Positions 16,788 through 25,506 are shown, numbered from the stretch's first letter. The stretch: DNA of 64,000 nt from Flavobacterium sp. CF108 (GCF_900129795.1 NZ_FQWW01000002.1:310001-374000); one strand, 5' to 3'. Program-made: numbers and translations. The notes: generated by a model not told the origin, from the sequence alone.

Positions 16788-17891
16788 CTATTTTACAAAG
16801 CGTCGGTCTTTCCATTCGTAAGAACCAAATAAACTGTATAAAGCTACAATTGAGCTAAAAAAAGGATAAAGCAAACTACTTATTAAAAGGCTTTTGATTC
16901 TGGTTTTGGTCAAAAATTTATTGGTTTTATAGAGCAGAATAAAGTCGGTTGTGAACTTTAAAAAAGCAAATAACACAAAGAACGGATAAGGAAAAACCCC
17001 GAAAAGGAGTAAAAGAAAACCTATTACAAAACTCAAATTTTCGAAGAAAACAATTATTCCTAAAAACTTTCCAAATGTGCTTTTGTATGAACTTGTTTTT
17101 GCCGCCCAGCGAACTCTTTGGTAGAATAAAGATTTCCAAGTTTCGGTTGGTTTTGTTATTACAATTGCTTCTTCAGATTTTAAATAATGAACTTCATTTG
17201 GGAATTTTTCAATGGCTTTTTGCAGTAAAAAAACATCATCCCCGCTGGCAATCTTATCATTTCCATCAAAACCATTTAAGTTTTCAAACAATGTTTTTGT
17301 GTAGGCAAAATTTGCTCCGTTGCACATAAAACCTTTTCCTAAACCAAAACTGCCAATTGTTGCGCCTTGTAAACTGGTTAAATCTAATTGTTGAAAATGA
17401 TGCAGAAATGAATTTTCACATTCATACGAAACAGCACCAGCAAGCATTAAAACTTTATTTTCCTGAATATAATTATCAAAAGTCAAAAGCCAGTTTTCCG
17501 GAACAATACAATCGGCATCTGTTGTAATTACCCAATTGGTTTTTACGTGCTGCATCGCTGTTGTAATGGCATCTTTTTTTGGAGAATTTGATACCCGAAT
17601 ATTGTCAATTACTGAAACCTGAAACCTGAAACCTGAAACTTGAAATTTCTCTTTAGAACTATCATCAACTAAAATTACTTCAAATAAATCTGTTGGATAA
17701 TTTAAGTTTGAGAAGCTATTTAAGAGAATAGGAAGATTCTCGGCTTCGTTTCGAAACGGAACTATAATTGTAAAACTCGTCTTTGGACTTAAACCTTTAT
17801 TTTGATAGTTTTTCACTTTAAAAAAACCTTGAATAAGCGAACCGATACTTATTATATAAATGGTCAATATTTCGAATAACCCGAAAATCAT
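16788..17891 (-). CDS. Family 2 glycosyltransferase, membrane-bound
   Basis: A 367-residue GT2 enzyme. Residues 1-25 form a membrane helix, then the GT-A domain with FTIIVPFRNEAENLP, VILVDDSS and TTDADCIVP (the metal-binding DxD), followed by the acceptor-side motif FYQRVRWAAK (a QxxRW variant) and two to three C-terminal helices. It probably transfers a sugar to a lipid or polysaccharide acceptor. Its start overlaps the end of the upstream flippase-like gene by 4 bp. Residues about 82-93 (FQVSGFRFQVSV) are encoded by a dispersed TTTCAGG repeat, apparently an in-frame insertion between beta strands. Confidence 0.85.
   Translation of the reverse strand: MIFGLFEILTIYIISIGSLIQGFFKVKNYQNKGLSPKTSFTIIVPFRNEAENLPILLNSFSNLNYPTDLFEVILVDDSSKEKFQVSGFRFQVSVIDNIRVSNSPKKDAITTAMQHVKTNWVITTDADCIVPENWLLTFDNYIQENKVLMLAGAVSYECENSFLHHFQQLDLTSLQGATIGSFGLGKGFMCNGANFAYTKTLFENLNGFDGNDKIASGDDVFLLQKAIEKFPNEVHYLKSEEAIVITKPTETWKSLFYQRVRWAAKTSSYKSTFGKFLGIIVFFENLSFVIGFLLLLFGVFPYPFFVLFAFLKFTTDFILLYKTNKFLTKTRIKSLLISSLLYPFFSSIVALYSLFGSYEWKDRRFVK
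17611..17649 (-). repeat. In-frame GTTTCAGG tandem repeat inside the glycosyltransferase gene
   Basis: On the plus strand this reads as three CTGAAAC-type units (GAAACCTGAAACCTGAAACC and an ACTTGAAA end). The same units are intergenic at 29661-29690, 29782-29802 and 41343-41367. Confidence 0.85.
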
Positions 17892-18832
17892 TCTGCGCTT
17901 TTAGTTTTAAAATTCAGCACAAAATAACTTCCTAAAACTACTGGCAAAACAACGTTTAAAAACCACATTAATGTGCTTATAAAAACTACTATCCATTCGT
18001 TTACGCCCAGAATTCCGAAGAAATAAATGGCCACGCTTCCTTTTACTGCAAAGTCTAAAAACTGAAATGTTGGCAAAGATGAAGCTAAAAAATATACCGA
18101 TGTAACTGCTGCCATTAAAGTTAAATAAGGCAAATCGACATCAAAAGCTAAAAACAAAAAATAATATTGATGCGAGAAAACTAAATATCGTAAAACCCCT
18201 AAAAGAATATTTTTTTGATGAATAGGTTTCGGAATTTCATTGATTTTATGAATCAATTTTTCAATTGAATAACCTTTGATCTTGATTTTTTTCAGAGAAA
18301 ACAAAACAATCAAAATCACAATAAATCCTCCAAACAAAATGGCAACCGTTTTTGATGTAATAACATTGTATTGTGCATTGAAATACATCAATCCAAATAT
18401 TCCGAAAATAACGGTCAAAATCATCTGGATTCCGTTGCAGATTAAGTTCAGAAAAACTACTTTTTTTGCTTCACTTTTTGGATAATACAATGCTTTTCCG
18501 GCGTACTCTCCTACTCCGTTTGGTGTAAAAATTCCGGCGGTTAACGCAGCTAAAACCTGCTTTGTGGCTTCATAACCTGAAATTTCATGAATTACTTTGG
18601 CAAGATTCTGCCATTTTAAAATCTCAAAATAACGATTCAAAACACTCAAAAGCAATATGAATGAAATACCTAAAACGGATTGATTTTTTTTAAACAAAGT
18701 AATAAACTTCTGCCAGTCGAGTTTATCGTTATTTGCGAGCTGATCGTAAATAAAATAAAATGCGCCGCCTACAATCAAAAGTTTGACTAGAAGAACAAGG
18801 AATTGCTTAGCTTTGTGAGGAATTGAAATCAT
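17888..18832 (-). CDS. Lysylphosphatidylglycerol synthase/flippase-like membrane protein (UPF0104 type)
   Basis: A 314-residue protein with seven to eight predicted helices and the GVGEYAGKALYY / FLASSLPTFQFLDFAVKGSVA segments typical of the LPG synthase transmembrane-region family. Members flip or transfer lipid-linked substrates; the family is often linked to glycosyltransferases. The 4-bp overlap (ATGA) with the downstream GT2 gene suggests a coupled pair, perhaps for glycolipid or polysaccharide synthesis. The start ATG lies very close to two -7-like boxes. Confidence 0.8.
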   Translation of the reverse strand: MISIPHKAKQFLVLLVKLLIVGGAFYFIYDQLANNDKLDWQKFITLFKKNQSVLGISFILLLSVLNRYFEILKWQNLAKVIHEISGYEATKQVLAALTAGIFTPNGVGEYAGKALYYPKSEAKKVVFLNLICNGIQMILTVIFGIFGLMYFNAQYNVITSKTVAILFGGFIVILIVLFSLKKIKIKGYSIEKLIHKINEIPKPIHQKNILLGVLRYLVFSHQYYFLFLAFDVDLPYLTLMAAVTSVYFLASSLPTFQFLDFAVKGSVAIYFFGILGVNEWIVVFISTLMWFLNVVLPVVLGSYFVLNFKTKSAE

Positions 18833-18846
18833 GCCGCAAAAGTAAG

Positions 18847-18854
18847 CAAAAGTA
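18847..18854 (-). promoter_or_regulatory. -7-like box (TACTTTTG) upstream of the flippase-like gene
   Basis: Two TACTTTTG boxes on the minus strand (18837-18844 and 18847-18854). The farther one would give a very short leader. Confidence 0.35.
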
Positions 18855-18971
18855 TTGCGAAAATGCTATTTCACAAAGATTCACGAAGAAATCACAAAGA
18901 AACACGGAGACAACAAAATCTTTGTGAATCTCTGTGATAACTTGGCGAGACTTTGTGTAACCCAACAAAGA

Positions 18972-19526
18972 ATGACAAAAGAACGCATCATATTAGGTAT
19001 TGACCCCGGAACCACAATTATGGGTTTTGGATTGATCAGGGTCATCAACAAAAAAATGGAATTTTTGCAGTTAAACGAATTGCAATTATCCAAATACGAT
19101 AATCATTACCAAAAACTGAAAATCATTTTTGAAAGAACCATCGAATTAATTGAAACGCATCATCCCGATGAAATTGCGATTGAAGCGCCTTTCTTTGGGA
19201 AAAACGTACAATCGATGTTGAAGTTGGGCCGCGCACAAGGCGTTGCAATGGCCGCAGGACTTTCAAGAGATATTCCAATTACGGAATACGAACCAAAAAA
19301 AATAAAAATGGCAATTACCGGCAACGGAAATGCGAGTAAAGAGCAGGTTGCAAAAATGCTGCAGCAACTTTTAGGCTTAAAAGAATTACCCAAAAACCTC
19401 GATTCAACAGATGGTTTGGCGGCTGCGGTTTGTCATTTCTTTAATTCAGGAAAAATTGTGGCTGGAAAAAGTTATACTGGCTGGGATGCTTTTGTAAAGC
19501 AAAATGAGGATAAGATTAGAAAATAG
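18972..19526 (+). CDS. ruvC: Crossover junction endodeoxyribonuclease RuvC
   Basis: A 184-residue Holliday-junction resolvase that nicks four-way junctions after RuvAB branch migration. The N-terminal motif [13 protein letters not shown] carries the first catalytic Asp; [22 protein letters not shown] carries the Glu; the C-terminal [11 protein letters not shown] has the last acidic residue. I start at the ATG at 18972. An in-frame extension to 18855 only translates a CTTTGTGAATCTC-type intergenic repeat (18862-18965) and is unlikely. Confidence 0.95.
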   Translation: MTKERIILGIDPGTTIMGFGLIRVINKKMEFLQLNELQLSKYDNHYQKLKIIFERTIELIETHHPDEIAIEAPFFGKNVQSMLKLGRAQGVAMAAGLSRDIPITEYEPKKIKMAITGNGNASKEQVAKMLQQLLGLKELPKNLDSTDGLAAAVCHFFNSGKIVAGKSYTGWDAFVKQNEDKIRK

Positions 19527-20112
19527 TGATCAGTAGTCAGTTTTTTAGTGGTCAGATTTGGTATTCAGTGTACAGGTTTTTAGTATTCAGTTATTAAGTA
19601 TAAAGAATGTTTTACGTAATTTTCTTACATAAATTTCGTTTTGAGTAAAAAACATAATGAGATTTCAAGATTTAATAGCTTACAAAAAGTCTTTTTCTTT
19701 AGCAATGAAGATATTTAATATTACAAAGCAATTTCCAAAAGAGGAAACTTATTCATTAACAGATCAAATTAGACGTTCATCTAGAAGTGTTCCAGTTACT
19801 ATTGCCGAAGCTTACAGAAAACGCATTTACCCAAAACATTTTTACAGTAAATTAACTGACTCTGATGGCGAAAATTCTGAAACACAAGTTTGGCTTGAAT
19901 TTGCTCTAGCTTGTAAATATATTTCAAACGAATCCTATAATGAACTTTTATCCGAAAGTATTGAAATAGGTAAATTATTAAATTATATGCTTTTAAACCC
20001 AGAAAAGTTTGGAGTCAGAAAAGAGTGATCAGTATTTGAAAACTAATTACTAGCCCTGAACACTGAATACTAAAATCTGTACACTAAAAACCTGAACACT
20101 GAACACTAAAAA
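19527..20112. repeat. Inverted CAGTATTCAG-type repeats flanking the four-helix-bundle gene
   Basis: Left flank (about 19527-19600): GTGATCAGTAGTCAG and CAGTGTACAGGTTTTTAG. Right flank (about 20024-20105): GTGATCAGTATTTG and the complementary CTGTACACTAAAAACCTG. GTGATCAG is direct on both sides, while the TGTACAGGTTTTTAG part is inverted. Together they bracket a single gene between ruvC and hemW. Confidence 0.65.
19657..20028 (+). CDS. Four-helix-bundle protein (23S rRNA intervening-sequence protein / Avd-like family)
   Basis: A 123-residue all-helical protein with the family signature RFQDLIAYKKSFSLAMKIFNIT, FPKEETYSLTDQIRRSSRSVPVTIAEAYRK and the C-terminal KLLNYML. Members of the S23/IVP family occur inside 23S rRNA intervening sequences and as stand-alone genes, and are structural relatives of the Avd accessory protein of diversity-generating retroelements. 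No reverse transcriptase or rRNA is nearby, so this is a stand-alone member of unknown role. It is flanked by repeats between two housekeeping genes, which suggests insertion. Confidence 0.85.
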   Translation: MRFQDLIAYKKSFSLAMKIFNITKQFPKEETYSLTDQIRRSSRSVPVTIAEAYRKRIYPKHFYSKLTDSDGENSETQVWLEFALACKYISNESYNELLSESIEIGKLLNYMLLNPEKFGVRKE

Positions 20113-21246
20113 ATGAGCGGTATCTACATCCATATTCCATTTTGCAAGCAGGCTTGCCATTATTGCGACTTTCATTTTTCGACTTCGATGAAAAAGAAAG
20201 ACGAAATGGTTTTGGCTTTAGCCAAAGAAATTGCTATGCGCAAAAATGAAAGTGACAACGAAATAGAAACCATTTATTTTGGAGGCGGAACACCTTCTGT
20301 ATTATCAAATGACGAAATCAACTTTTTAATTTCAGAGGTTTATAAAAATTATACCGTTTCAGAAAATCCGGAAATTACATTGGAAGCAAATCCTGATGAT
20401 CTATCTGCCGAACGAATTTTAGAATTATCTAAAAGTCCAATAAATAGATTAAGTATTGGAATTCAGTCTTTTTATGAAGAAGATTTGAAGATGATGAATC
20501 GCGCTCATAATTCGGCGGAAGCCAAAAAATGCTTGGAAGAAGCGACAAAGTATTTTGATAATATTTCGCTTGACTTGATTTACGGAATTCCGGGAATGAG
20601 CGATGAAATGTGGAAACAAAATATCGAAACGGCTTTGAGTTTTGGTATTCCGCATATTTCTAGTTATGCTTTAACGGTTGAACCAAAAACGGCTTTGAGC
20701 AAATTAATTCAAACCGGAAAAATTGCTGAACCTCAAGACGAAGCGGCTTCGAATCATTTTATGATTTTGGTTGAAACGCTTCAAAAAAATGGTTTTATTC
20801 ATTACGAATTATCCAATTTTGGGAAAGAAAATTATTTCTCCAAAAACAATTCGGCTTATTGGCTGGGAAAAAAATATATCGGAATCGGACCTTCAGCTCA
20901 TAGTTATGATGGTGAAAAAAGAGGATGGAATATTGCTAATAATTCATTGTATTTAAAATCAATTCAAAACGATGAACTCCCAATTGAAACGGAAATTTTG
21001 ACTGTTTCAGATCGTTATAATGAATATATTATGACAGGATTACGAACGATTTGGGGCGTTTCTTTAGAAAGAATTGAAAATGAATTTGGTTTGGAATATT
21101 TGAATTATCTGAAAAAACAATCTCAAAAATTCTTAAACGACGATTTGCTTTCAATCGAAAATAACATTCTAAAACCAACTCCAAAAGGAAAATTTTTAAC
21201 AGATGGAATTGCAAGTGATCTGTTTTATTTAAATTTGGAAGAATAA
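20113..21246 (+). CDS. hemW: Radical SAM heme chaperone HemW
   Basis: A 377-residue radical SAM protein related to coproporphyrinogen III dehydrogenase. The cluster motif is C11-x3-C15-x2-C18 followed by D-F, without the extra Cys of HemN (CxxxCxxCxC), which favours HemW, a heme-binding chaperone. Other signatures are FGGGTPS, SIGIQSF and DLIYGIPG. A C-terminal HemN-type domain contains RYNEYIMTGLRTIWG. The length is normal. Confidence 0.88.
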   Translation: MSGIYIHIPFCKQACHYCDFHFSTSMKKKDEMVLALAKEIAMRKNESDNEIETIYFGGGTPSVLSNDEINFLISEVYKNYTVSENPEITLEANPDDLSAERILELSKSPINRLSIGIQSFYEEDLKMMNRAHNSAEAKKCLEEATKYFDNISLDLIYGIPGMSDEMWKQNIETALSFGIPHISSYALTVEPKTALSKLIQTGKIAEPQDEAASNHFMILVETLQKNGFIHYELSNFGKENYFSKNNSAYWLGKKYIGIGPSAHSYDGEKRGWNIANNSLYLKSIQNDELPIETEILTVSDRYNEYIMTGLRTIWGVSLERIENEFGLEYLNYLKKQSQKFLNDDLLSIENNILKPTPKGKFLTDGIASDLFYLNLEE

Positions 21247-21324
21247 AATTAGCCTCGAAGGCACAAAGACGCAAATTAATTAAACTTTGTGACTTAGCGT
21301 CTTTGCGGCATAAAACTCAAATTT

Positions 21325-22107
21325 GTGCTAGCTAAAATCAACAACTTCGAAATCGACTTATCAAAACCTATTGATATCTCTATTCCATTAACTAATACAG
21401 ACGAAAACCCAATTGCCTGGTACATCGAAAAACCAGTTATTGAACCAGTAGTTTTTGGCGATTGGATTGGTAAAGTTTCTGAAGGAAAATCATCAACAAA
21501 TTTCAATAATATATTCTTTAATCCGCATGGGCATGGAACGCACACTGAGTGTTTGGGACATATTACAAATGATTTTTATAGTATTAATCAATCCCTTAAA
21601 CAGTTTTTCTTTTTTGCTAAATTGATTACGGTTGAGCCAGAGAAAATTGGAGATGATTATATTATTACGAAAGAAAGCATTTCGACTTCGCTCAATGTGA
21701 CACCTCAAAGCGCTTCGACTTCGCTCAGCGTGACAAACGAGGCTTTAATTATCAGAACGCTTCCAAATCAAAAAGATAAAAAATCAAGAAAATATTCGAA
21801 CACAAATCCGCCTTATTTGTCTGAAGAAGCTGCGGTTTTCATCCGCGAAAGCGAAATTCAGCATTTACTAATCGATTTACCAAGTGTTGATAAAGAACAT
21901 GACGAAGGTAAATTATTAGCACATAAAGCGTTTTGGAATGTAAAAGACACGCACAATCTAAATGCTGATGCACGATTAAATGCAACAATTACCGAAATGA
22001 TTTATGTTCCAGATGAAATTGAAGATGGAGATTATATACTAAATCTTCAAATCGCTTCGTTTGATAATGACGCAAGCCCGAGCAAACCAATACTATATAA
22101 AATTTAA
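21325..22107 (+). CDS. Cyclase family protein (kynurenine formamidase-like)
   Basis: A 260-residue member of the metal-dependent cyclase/kynurenine formamidase fold, with the ligand motif NPHGHGTHTECLGH (HxGTHxD-type) at about residues 71-84. The family hydrolyses formyl-kynurenine or related amides, or cyclises polyketides; the substrate is not clear here. The start is GTG, since no ATG lies before the first conserved strand. Residues about 117-138 (SISTSLNVT and SASTSLSVT) come from two tandem 33-bp repeat units inserted in frame, so this protein carries an extra loop. Confidence 0.8.
   Translation: MLAKINNFEIDLSKPIDISIPLTNTDENPIAWYIEKPVIEPVVFGDWIGKVSEGKSSTNFNNIFFNPHGHGTHTECLGHITNDFYSINQSLKQFFFFAKLITVEPEKIGDDYIITKESISTSLNVTPQSASTSLSVTNEALIIRTLPNQKDKKSRKYSNTNPPYLSEEAAVFIRESEIQHLLIDLPSVDKEHDEGKLLAHKAFWNVKDTHNLNADARLNATITEMIYVPDEIEDGDYILNLQIASFDNDASPSKPILYKI
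21674..21735 (+). repeat. Two in-frame copies of the CTTCGACTTCGCTCA repeat in the cyclase gene
   Basis: Units 21674-21702 and 21707-21735 are offset by 33 bp (11 codons). The first is identical over 29 bp to 8917-8945 in mvaD and is read in the same frame. Confidence 0.9.
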
Positions 22108-22265
22108 AGGTTGCCACGAATTTCACAAATTTTCACGAATTAATCCTGCTTTTTTTGCCACAGATTAAAGGATTAAAAATGATTAAATCTGTGTAAATCT
22201 TTTTAATCTGTGGCAAAATAAAAAAAGAAATTAGTGAAAATTCGTGAAATTCGTGGCAAAAAAAA
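22108..22265. repeat. Nested GCCACGAATT / GCCACAGATT palindromic repeats
   Basis: The outer pair TTGCCACGAATTTCACAAAT ... GAAATTCGTGGCAAA encloses TTGCCACAGATTAAAGG ... TTTAATCTGTGGCAAA. It fills the gap before the acetyltransferase gene. Confidence 0.85.
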
Positions 22266-22298
22266 TCTAAAATCTGAACTCTAAAATCTAAAATTAAA

Positions 22299-22697
22299 AT
22301 GATTAGTGTCTCAACAGATAAAACCAAACTTGACGTTCCGTTTATACAAAACTTTTTAAAAGATATTTATTGGGCGGCGGGACGAACTATTGAAGAAGTA
22401 CAGACTACAATTGATGCTTCGATTTGCTTTGGAATCTATTTAAATGACAAACAAATTGGCTTTGCACGAGTGATTACAGATTATGTTGTTTTTGCTTATT
22501 TAATGGATGTTTTTATAACGGAAGAACATCGCGGAAAAGGATATTCGTCGATTTTAATTGAAACGATGATGAATGAACGGCAGCTTAAAGATATCAAAAT
22601 TTGGCGATTGGCGACAAGCGACGCTCACTTTTTATACGAGAAATTCGGGTTTACAAAACTGAATCATCCTGAAAAAATGATGGAAAAAATAGTATGA
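22299..22697 (+). CDS. GNAT family N-acetyltransferase
   Basis: A 132-residue acetyltransferase domain. The acetyl-CoA binding motif is DVFITEEHRGKGYSSILIETMM (R/Q-x-x-G-x-G/A type) at about 66-87, and KFGFTKL closes the fold. The substrate is unknown. Its stop overlaps the start of the next gene (ATGA), so the two are translationally coupled. Confidence 0.85.
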   Translation: MISVSTDKTKLDVPFIQNFLKDIYWAAGRTIEEVQTTIDASICFGIYLNDKQIGFARVITDYVVFAYLMDVFITEEHRGKGYSSILIETMMNERQLKDIKIWRLATSDAHFLYEKFGFTKLNHPEKMMEKIV

Positions 22698-23047
22698 TGA
22701 ACACAATTATTAAACTCGAAGAAACGGCTTTATTTATTCTCGGAATATTTCTTTTTAACCGTTTACATTACGACTGGTGGTGGTTTTTGGTTTTAATACT
22801 AGCTCCAGATTTGTCTATGATTGGATATGCTTTTGGCAACAAAACGGGTGCATTTCTCTATAACCTTTTTCACCATAAAGGAATTGCACTTTTAATTTAT
22901 GCTTTAGGATATTATTTAAGTATTGAAAGCATTCAGTTAGCCGGAATTATTTTATTTTCACATTCGGCAATGGATCGTATTTTTGGTTACGGATTAAAAT
23001 ATGAAAAGGGTTTTAAATACACACATTTAGGTGAAATTGGTAAATAA
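22694..23047 (+). CDS. DUF4260 family membrane protein
   Basis: A 117-residue protein with three to four hydrophobic helices. WWWFLVLILAPDLSMIGYAFGN, YNLFHHKGIA and FSHSAMDRIFGYGLKY are the conserved segments of DUF4260. The function is unknown. It overlaps the GNAT gene by 4 bp and precedes the MmcQ/YjbR gene by 8 bp, so the three probably form an operon. Confidence 0.8.
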   Translation: MMNTIIKLEETALFILGIFLFNRLHYDWWWFLVLILAPDLSMIGYAFGNKTGAFLYNLFHHKGIALLIYALGYYLSIESIQLAGIILFSHSAMDRIFGYGLKYEKGFKYTHLGEIGK

Positions 23048-23055
23048 TAAATGAT

Positions 23056-23424
23056 ATGAATTTAGAAACGTTTTACGAATATTGTCTTTCAAAAAAAGGT
23101 GTGAGCGAACATTTCCCTTTTGATGAAGATACTTTGGTATTTAAAGTGGGCGGTAAAATGTTTGCTTTATCTTCCTTATCACAATGGGAAAAAAATGAGG
23201 CTTCGGTCAATTTAAAATGTGATCCAGACCACGCGCAGGAACTCAGAGCCGAATATGACGAGATAAAACCGGGATTTCATATGAGTAAAGTGCATTGGAA
23301 TACGGTTGCATTAAACGGAAATCTTCCGGATAAATTTGTCAAAGAATTGATAGATCATTCGTATGAATTGGTTTTCAAAAGTTTGACAAAGAAAATTCAG
23401 AATGAAATTATTGACCCGAGGTAA
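23056..23424 (+). CDS. MmcQ/YjbR family protein
   Basis: A 122-residue single-domain protein. The start YEYCLSKKGVSEHFPFD, the middle LKCDPDHAQELR and SKVHWNTVAL match the MmcQ/YjbR fold, which resembles a DNA-binding double-wing fold. The role is not established. It is the third gene of the short GNAT-DUF4260-MmcQ cluster. Confidence 0.85.
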   Translation: MNLETFYEYCLSKKGVSEHFPFDEDTLVFKVGGKMFALSSLSQWEKNEASVNLKCDPDHAQELRAEYDEIKPGFHMSKVHWNTVALNGNLPDKFVKELIDHSYELVFKSLTKKIQNEIIDPR

Positions 23425-23465
23425 TTTTTTTACCGAACAGGCGGAGCAATTAGAAAATTAGGCAT

Positions 23466-23473
23466 TACATTTG
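23466..23473 (+). promoter_or_regulatory. -7 box (TACATTTG) of the PH-domain gene
   Basis: An exact TAnnTTTG match, 47 bp before the ATG at 23521. Confidence 0.5.
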
Positions 23474-23520
23474 CACGGTAAGAAAAAAAACTTAGCAACT
23501 TAGTTACAACTTATACAACC

Positions 23521-24228
23521 ATGAAAGAACAATTTAAAAAATTCCTAAACGAAGAACAAGATCCAAAAGCGATTGAAAAAATCACTTCAAAACTCAACGA
23601 TTTATTGATGAAAGGTGAAGAAGTTGGATACATCGCAGTGCAAAAAAAGCCTGCAATTACTGTTTTTCCTGATAGTATTGTATTAACAAACAAACGTATC
23701 ATTATCTGTAAACCTAAAAATTTAGGTCTTTCAATGGATTTTACAGATTATACTTGGGATGATATTGCAAGTACTTTTGTAAAAGAAAATATCTTAGGTT
23801 CTGAATTTTCATTTGGCACAAAAACAGATTTAGCTGTTTCTATTGATTATATTCCGAAAATTCAGGCTAGAAAAATTTATACTTACGCTAAAGAACAATT
23901 GGATTTATTGAAAAACCCAGTTTCTGCAGGAACGCCTGTTCAGGAAGTTGCTGAACCTGTTTTTGAAGAGGAAACAGAAGAAGTTGAAGAAGTTGAAACA
24001 GAAGAAGTAACAAACTTTGCTGAAATTTTACCAGCAGCGCCAATATATACTGAAACTTTTGAACCAATTCAGCCAGCGCAGCCTGCAACCGGAGATCGTA
24101 AATTAAGCGAATTATCTAAAGAAGAACTTTTTGACAAATTACAGAGTTACAAAAAACTTCTTGACAATGGTTTAATCATGCAGGGAGAATATGATGCTTA
24201 TAAAAAAGAGATTTTAAGCTATATGTAG
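23521..24228 (+). CDS. Bacterial PH-domain protein with C-terminal SHOCT-like motif
   Basis: A 235-residue protein. Residues about 30-125 form a bacterial PH-like domain (GEEVGYIAVQKKPAITVFPDSIVLTNKRIIICK), residues 135-190 are an acidic, Glu/Val-rich linker, and the last 40 (KLSELSKEELFDKLQSYKKLLDNGLIMQGEYDAYKKEIL) resemble a SHOCT oligomerisation motif. No signal or TM helix is seen. Such proteins are thought to bind ligands or membranes; the actual role is unknown. Confidence 0.75.
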   Translation: MKEQFKKFLNEEQDPKAIEKITSKLNDLLMKGEEVGYIAVQKKPAITVFPDSIVLTNKRIIICKPKNLGLSMDFTDYTWDDIASTFVKENILGSEFSFGTKTDLAVSIDYIPKIQARKIYTYAKEQLDLLKNPVSAGTPVQEVAEPVFEEETEEVEEVETEEVTNFAEILPAAPIYTETFEPIQPAQPATGDRKLSELSKEELFDKLQSYKKLLDNGLIMQGEYDAYKKEILSYM

Positions 24229-24287
24229 AATTAGTCTTAAAGTTGGAAAGTCGAAAGTCATAAAGTCTTTTCCTCCTAAATAATAAA

Positions 24288-24320
24288 AAGCCAGAAATAG
24301 AAAAATTCTATTTCTGGCTT
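24288..24320. terminator. Bidirectional terminator between PH-domain and DUF4407 genes
   Basis: A perfect 15-bp stem (24288-24302 / 24306-24320) with an AAA loop. It is itself enclosed by inverted GTTGGAAAGTCGAAAGTC ... GACTTTCGACTTTGGAC repeats (about 24241-24371). Confidence 0.8.
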
Positions 24321-24374
24321 TATCTTTTTAAGTCTGTACTTTGACTTTCGACTTTGGACTTTCCAACTTTCGAC

Positions 24375-25475
24375 TTATAAAGTAGCTTTCTGTTTATCTA
24401 AAAAGTTATGCGATTGTAGTTCTAATAACTCCTTTGCATTTTTTCGCTGCAAATCATAAAGAGCCTTATCTTCGGCGATATCAGCGTATACTCTATCATG
24501 CATTTCTGCACTGGTTTTCATTAATAATTCACGTTGGTATTTATTCTGCTCCAAAGTAGCTTTCATCGCTGTTTCGGCTTCTTCTTGTTTAAAATCGAAT
24601 TCCCCTTTTGGTGCTAATAATTTGGCTATAATTGGAGACGTTTCGATTGCCAGAAACAACAGCATTATAAAAAATGACGGAAGCCACGGTAATTTATTTA
24701 ACGCATTTATACGCGCCATTAATCCGTCGAAACCTTCAATAATAGGCTGTGTCTGCGAAACTTTTTTATCTAAATCGGCTTGAAGTTGTTTGCCTGCTTT
24801 TTCTTTCTCGGCAATTTTAGCTTCGTTTGTCTTTTTCAGCGTTTCAAATTCTTTTAAGGACGCATCGTGCTTTTCACGTTTTTCTTTATAAACTGGGCCT
24901 TTTCCTAATTTCTTAGTTCCGGCAGTTCCTTCAGCTTCTGTAATATAAGTAGAATAAAGAGCGTTTACTTCTTTTTCTTTCTTTACAATATCTGCTTTTA
25001 AAGCTGCAATTTCAGCCTTATTTTTATCTAAATCTGTTTTGAAATACGTGCCAATTTGCTTTTTATTGGCCAATTCCATTTCGTTTTTCTCTTTCAATAA
25101 AACGGTATTGATTTCTTTTTCGAAGATTTTAATTTCCAAAGGTTTCGAAATTACAATTGCAATAATAATCGCTAAAAGAATACGCGGAGTCGCTTGCAGG
25201 AATTCATCCATAAAACGGTCTCTCTTTTTAATTGTAGAAACGATAAATCGGTCTAAATTAAAAATCAATAAACTCCATACAAACCCAAAAATTAAAGCCG
25301 GATAAATAGAGTCAAAAACGGTGAAAAGTGCATAAGCACTGGCTAAAAATGCCATTACAGCGGTAAAGAATACGGTGGCACCAATACCAACATATTTGGT
25401 TTGTTCGCCTTCTGAACATCCTTCTAATAAATCTCGGTCGGCACCGGAACAAAGGATAAAAAATTGTTTTAACAT
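24375..25475 (-). CDS. DUF4407 membrane/coiled-coil protein
   Basis: A 366-residue protein with three to four transmembrane helices (about 30-50, 60-75, 95-115, 270-290) and a long charged coiled coil (about 120-250). The N-terminal FFILCSGADRDLLEGCSEGEQTKYVGIGA and LIFNLDRFIVSTIKKRDR are the DUF4407 hallmarks. The function is unknown. It converges with the PH-domain gene across a bidirectional terminator. Confidence 0.85.
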   Translation of the reverse strand: MLKQFFILCSGADRDLLEGCSEGEQTKYVGIGATVFFTAVMAFLASAYALFTVFDSIYPALIFGFVWSLLIFNLDRFIVSTIKKRDRFMDEFLQATPRILLAIIIAIVISKPLEIKIFEKEINTVLLKEKNEMELANKKQIGTYFKTDLDKNKAEIAALKADIVKKEKEVNALYSTYITEAEGTAGTKKLGKGPVYKEKREKHDASLKEFETLKKTNEAKIAEKEKAGKQLQADLDKKVSQTQPIIEGFDGLMARINALNKLPWLPSFFIMLLFLAIETSPIIAKLLAPKGEFDFKQEEAETAMKATLEQNKYQRELLMKTSAEMHDRVYADIAEDKALYDLQRKNAKELLELQSHNFLDKQKATL

Positions 25476-25506
25476 GATTGATGATTTTTGATTGTGATTG
25501 ATAGGG

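Noticed and set aside
18855..18971. N-terminal extension of RuvC
   Set aside because: The extra 39 codons only translate an intergenic CTTTGTGAATCTC repeat; the RuvC fold starts at the ATG at 18972.
19657..20028. Diversity-generating retroelement (Avd)
   Set aside because: No reverse transcriptase, template repeat or variable repeat is seen nearby; only the four-helix-bundle protein matches.
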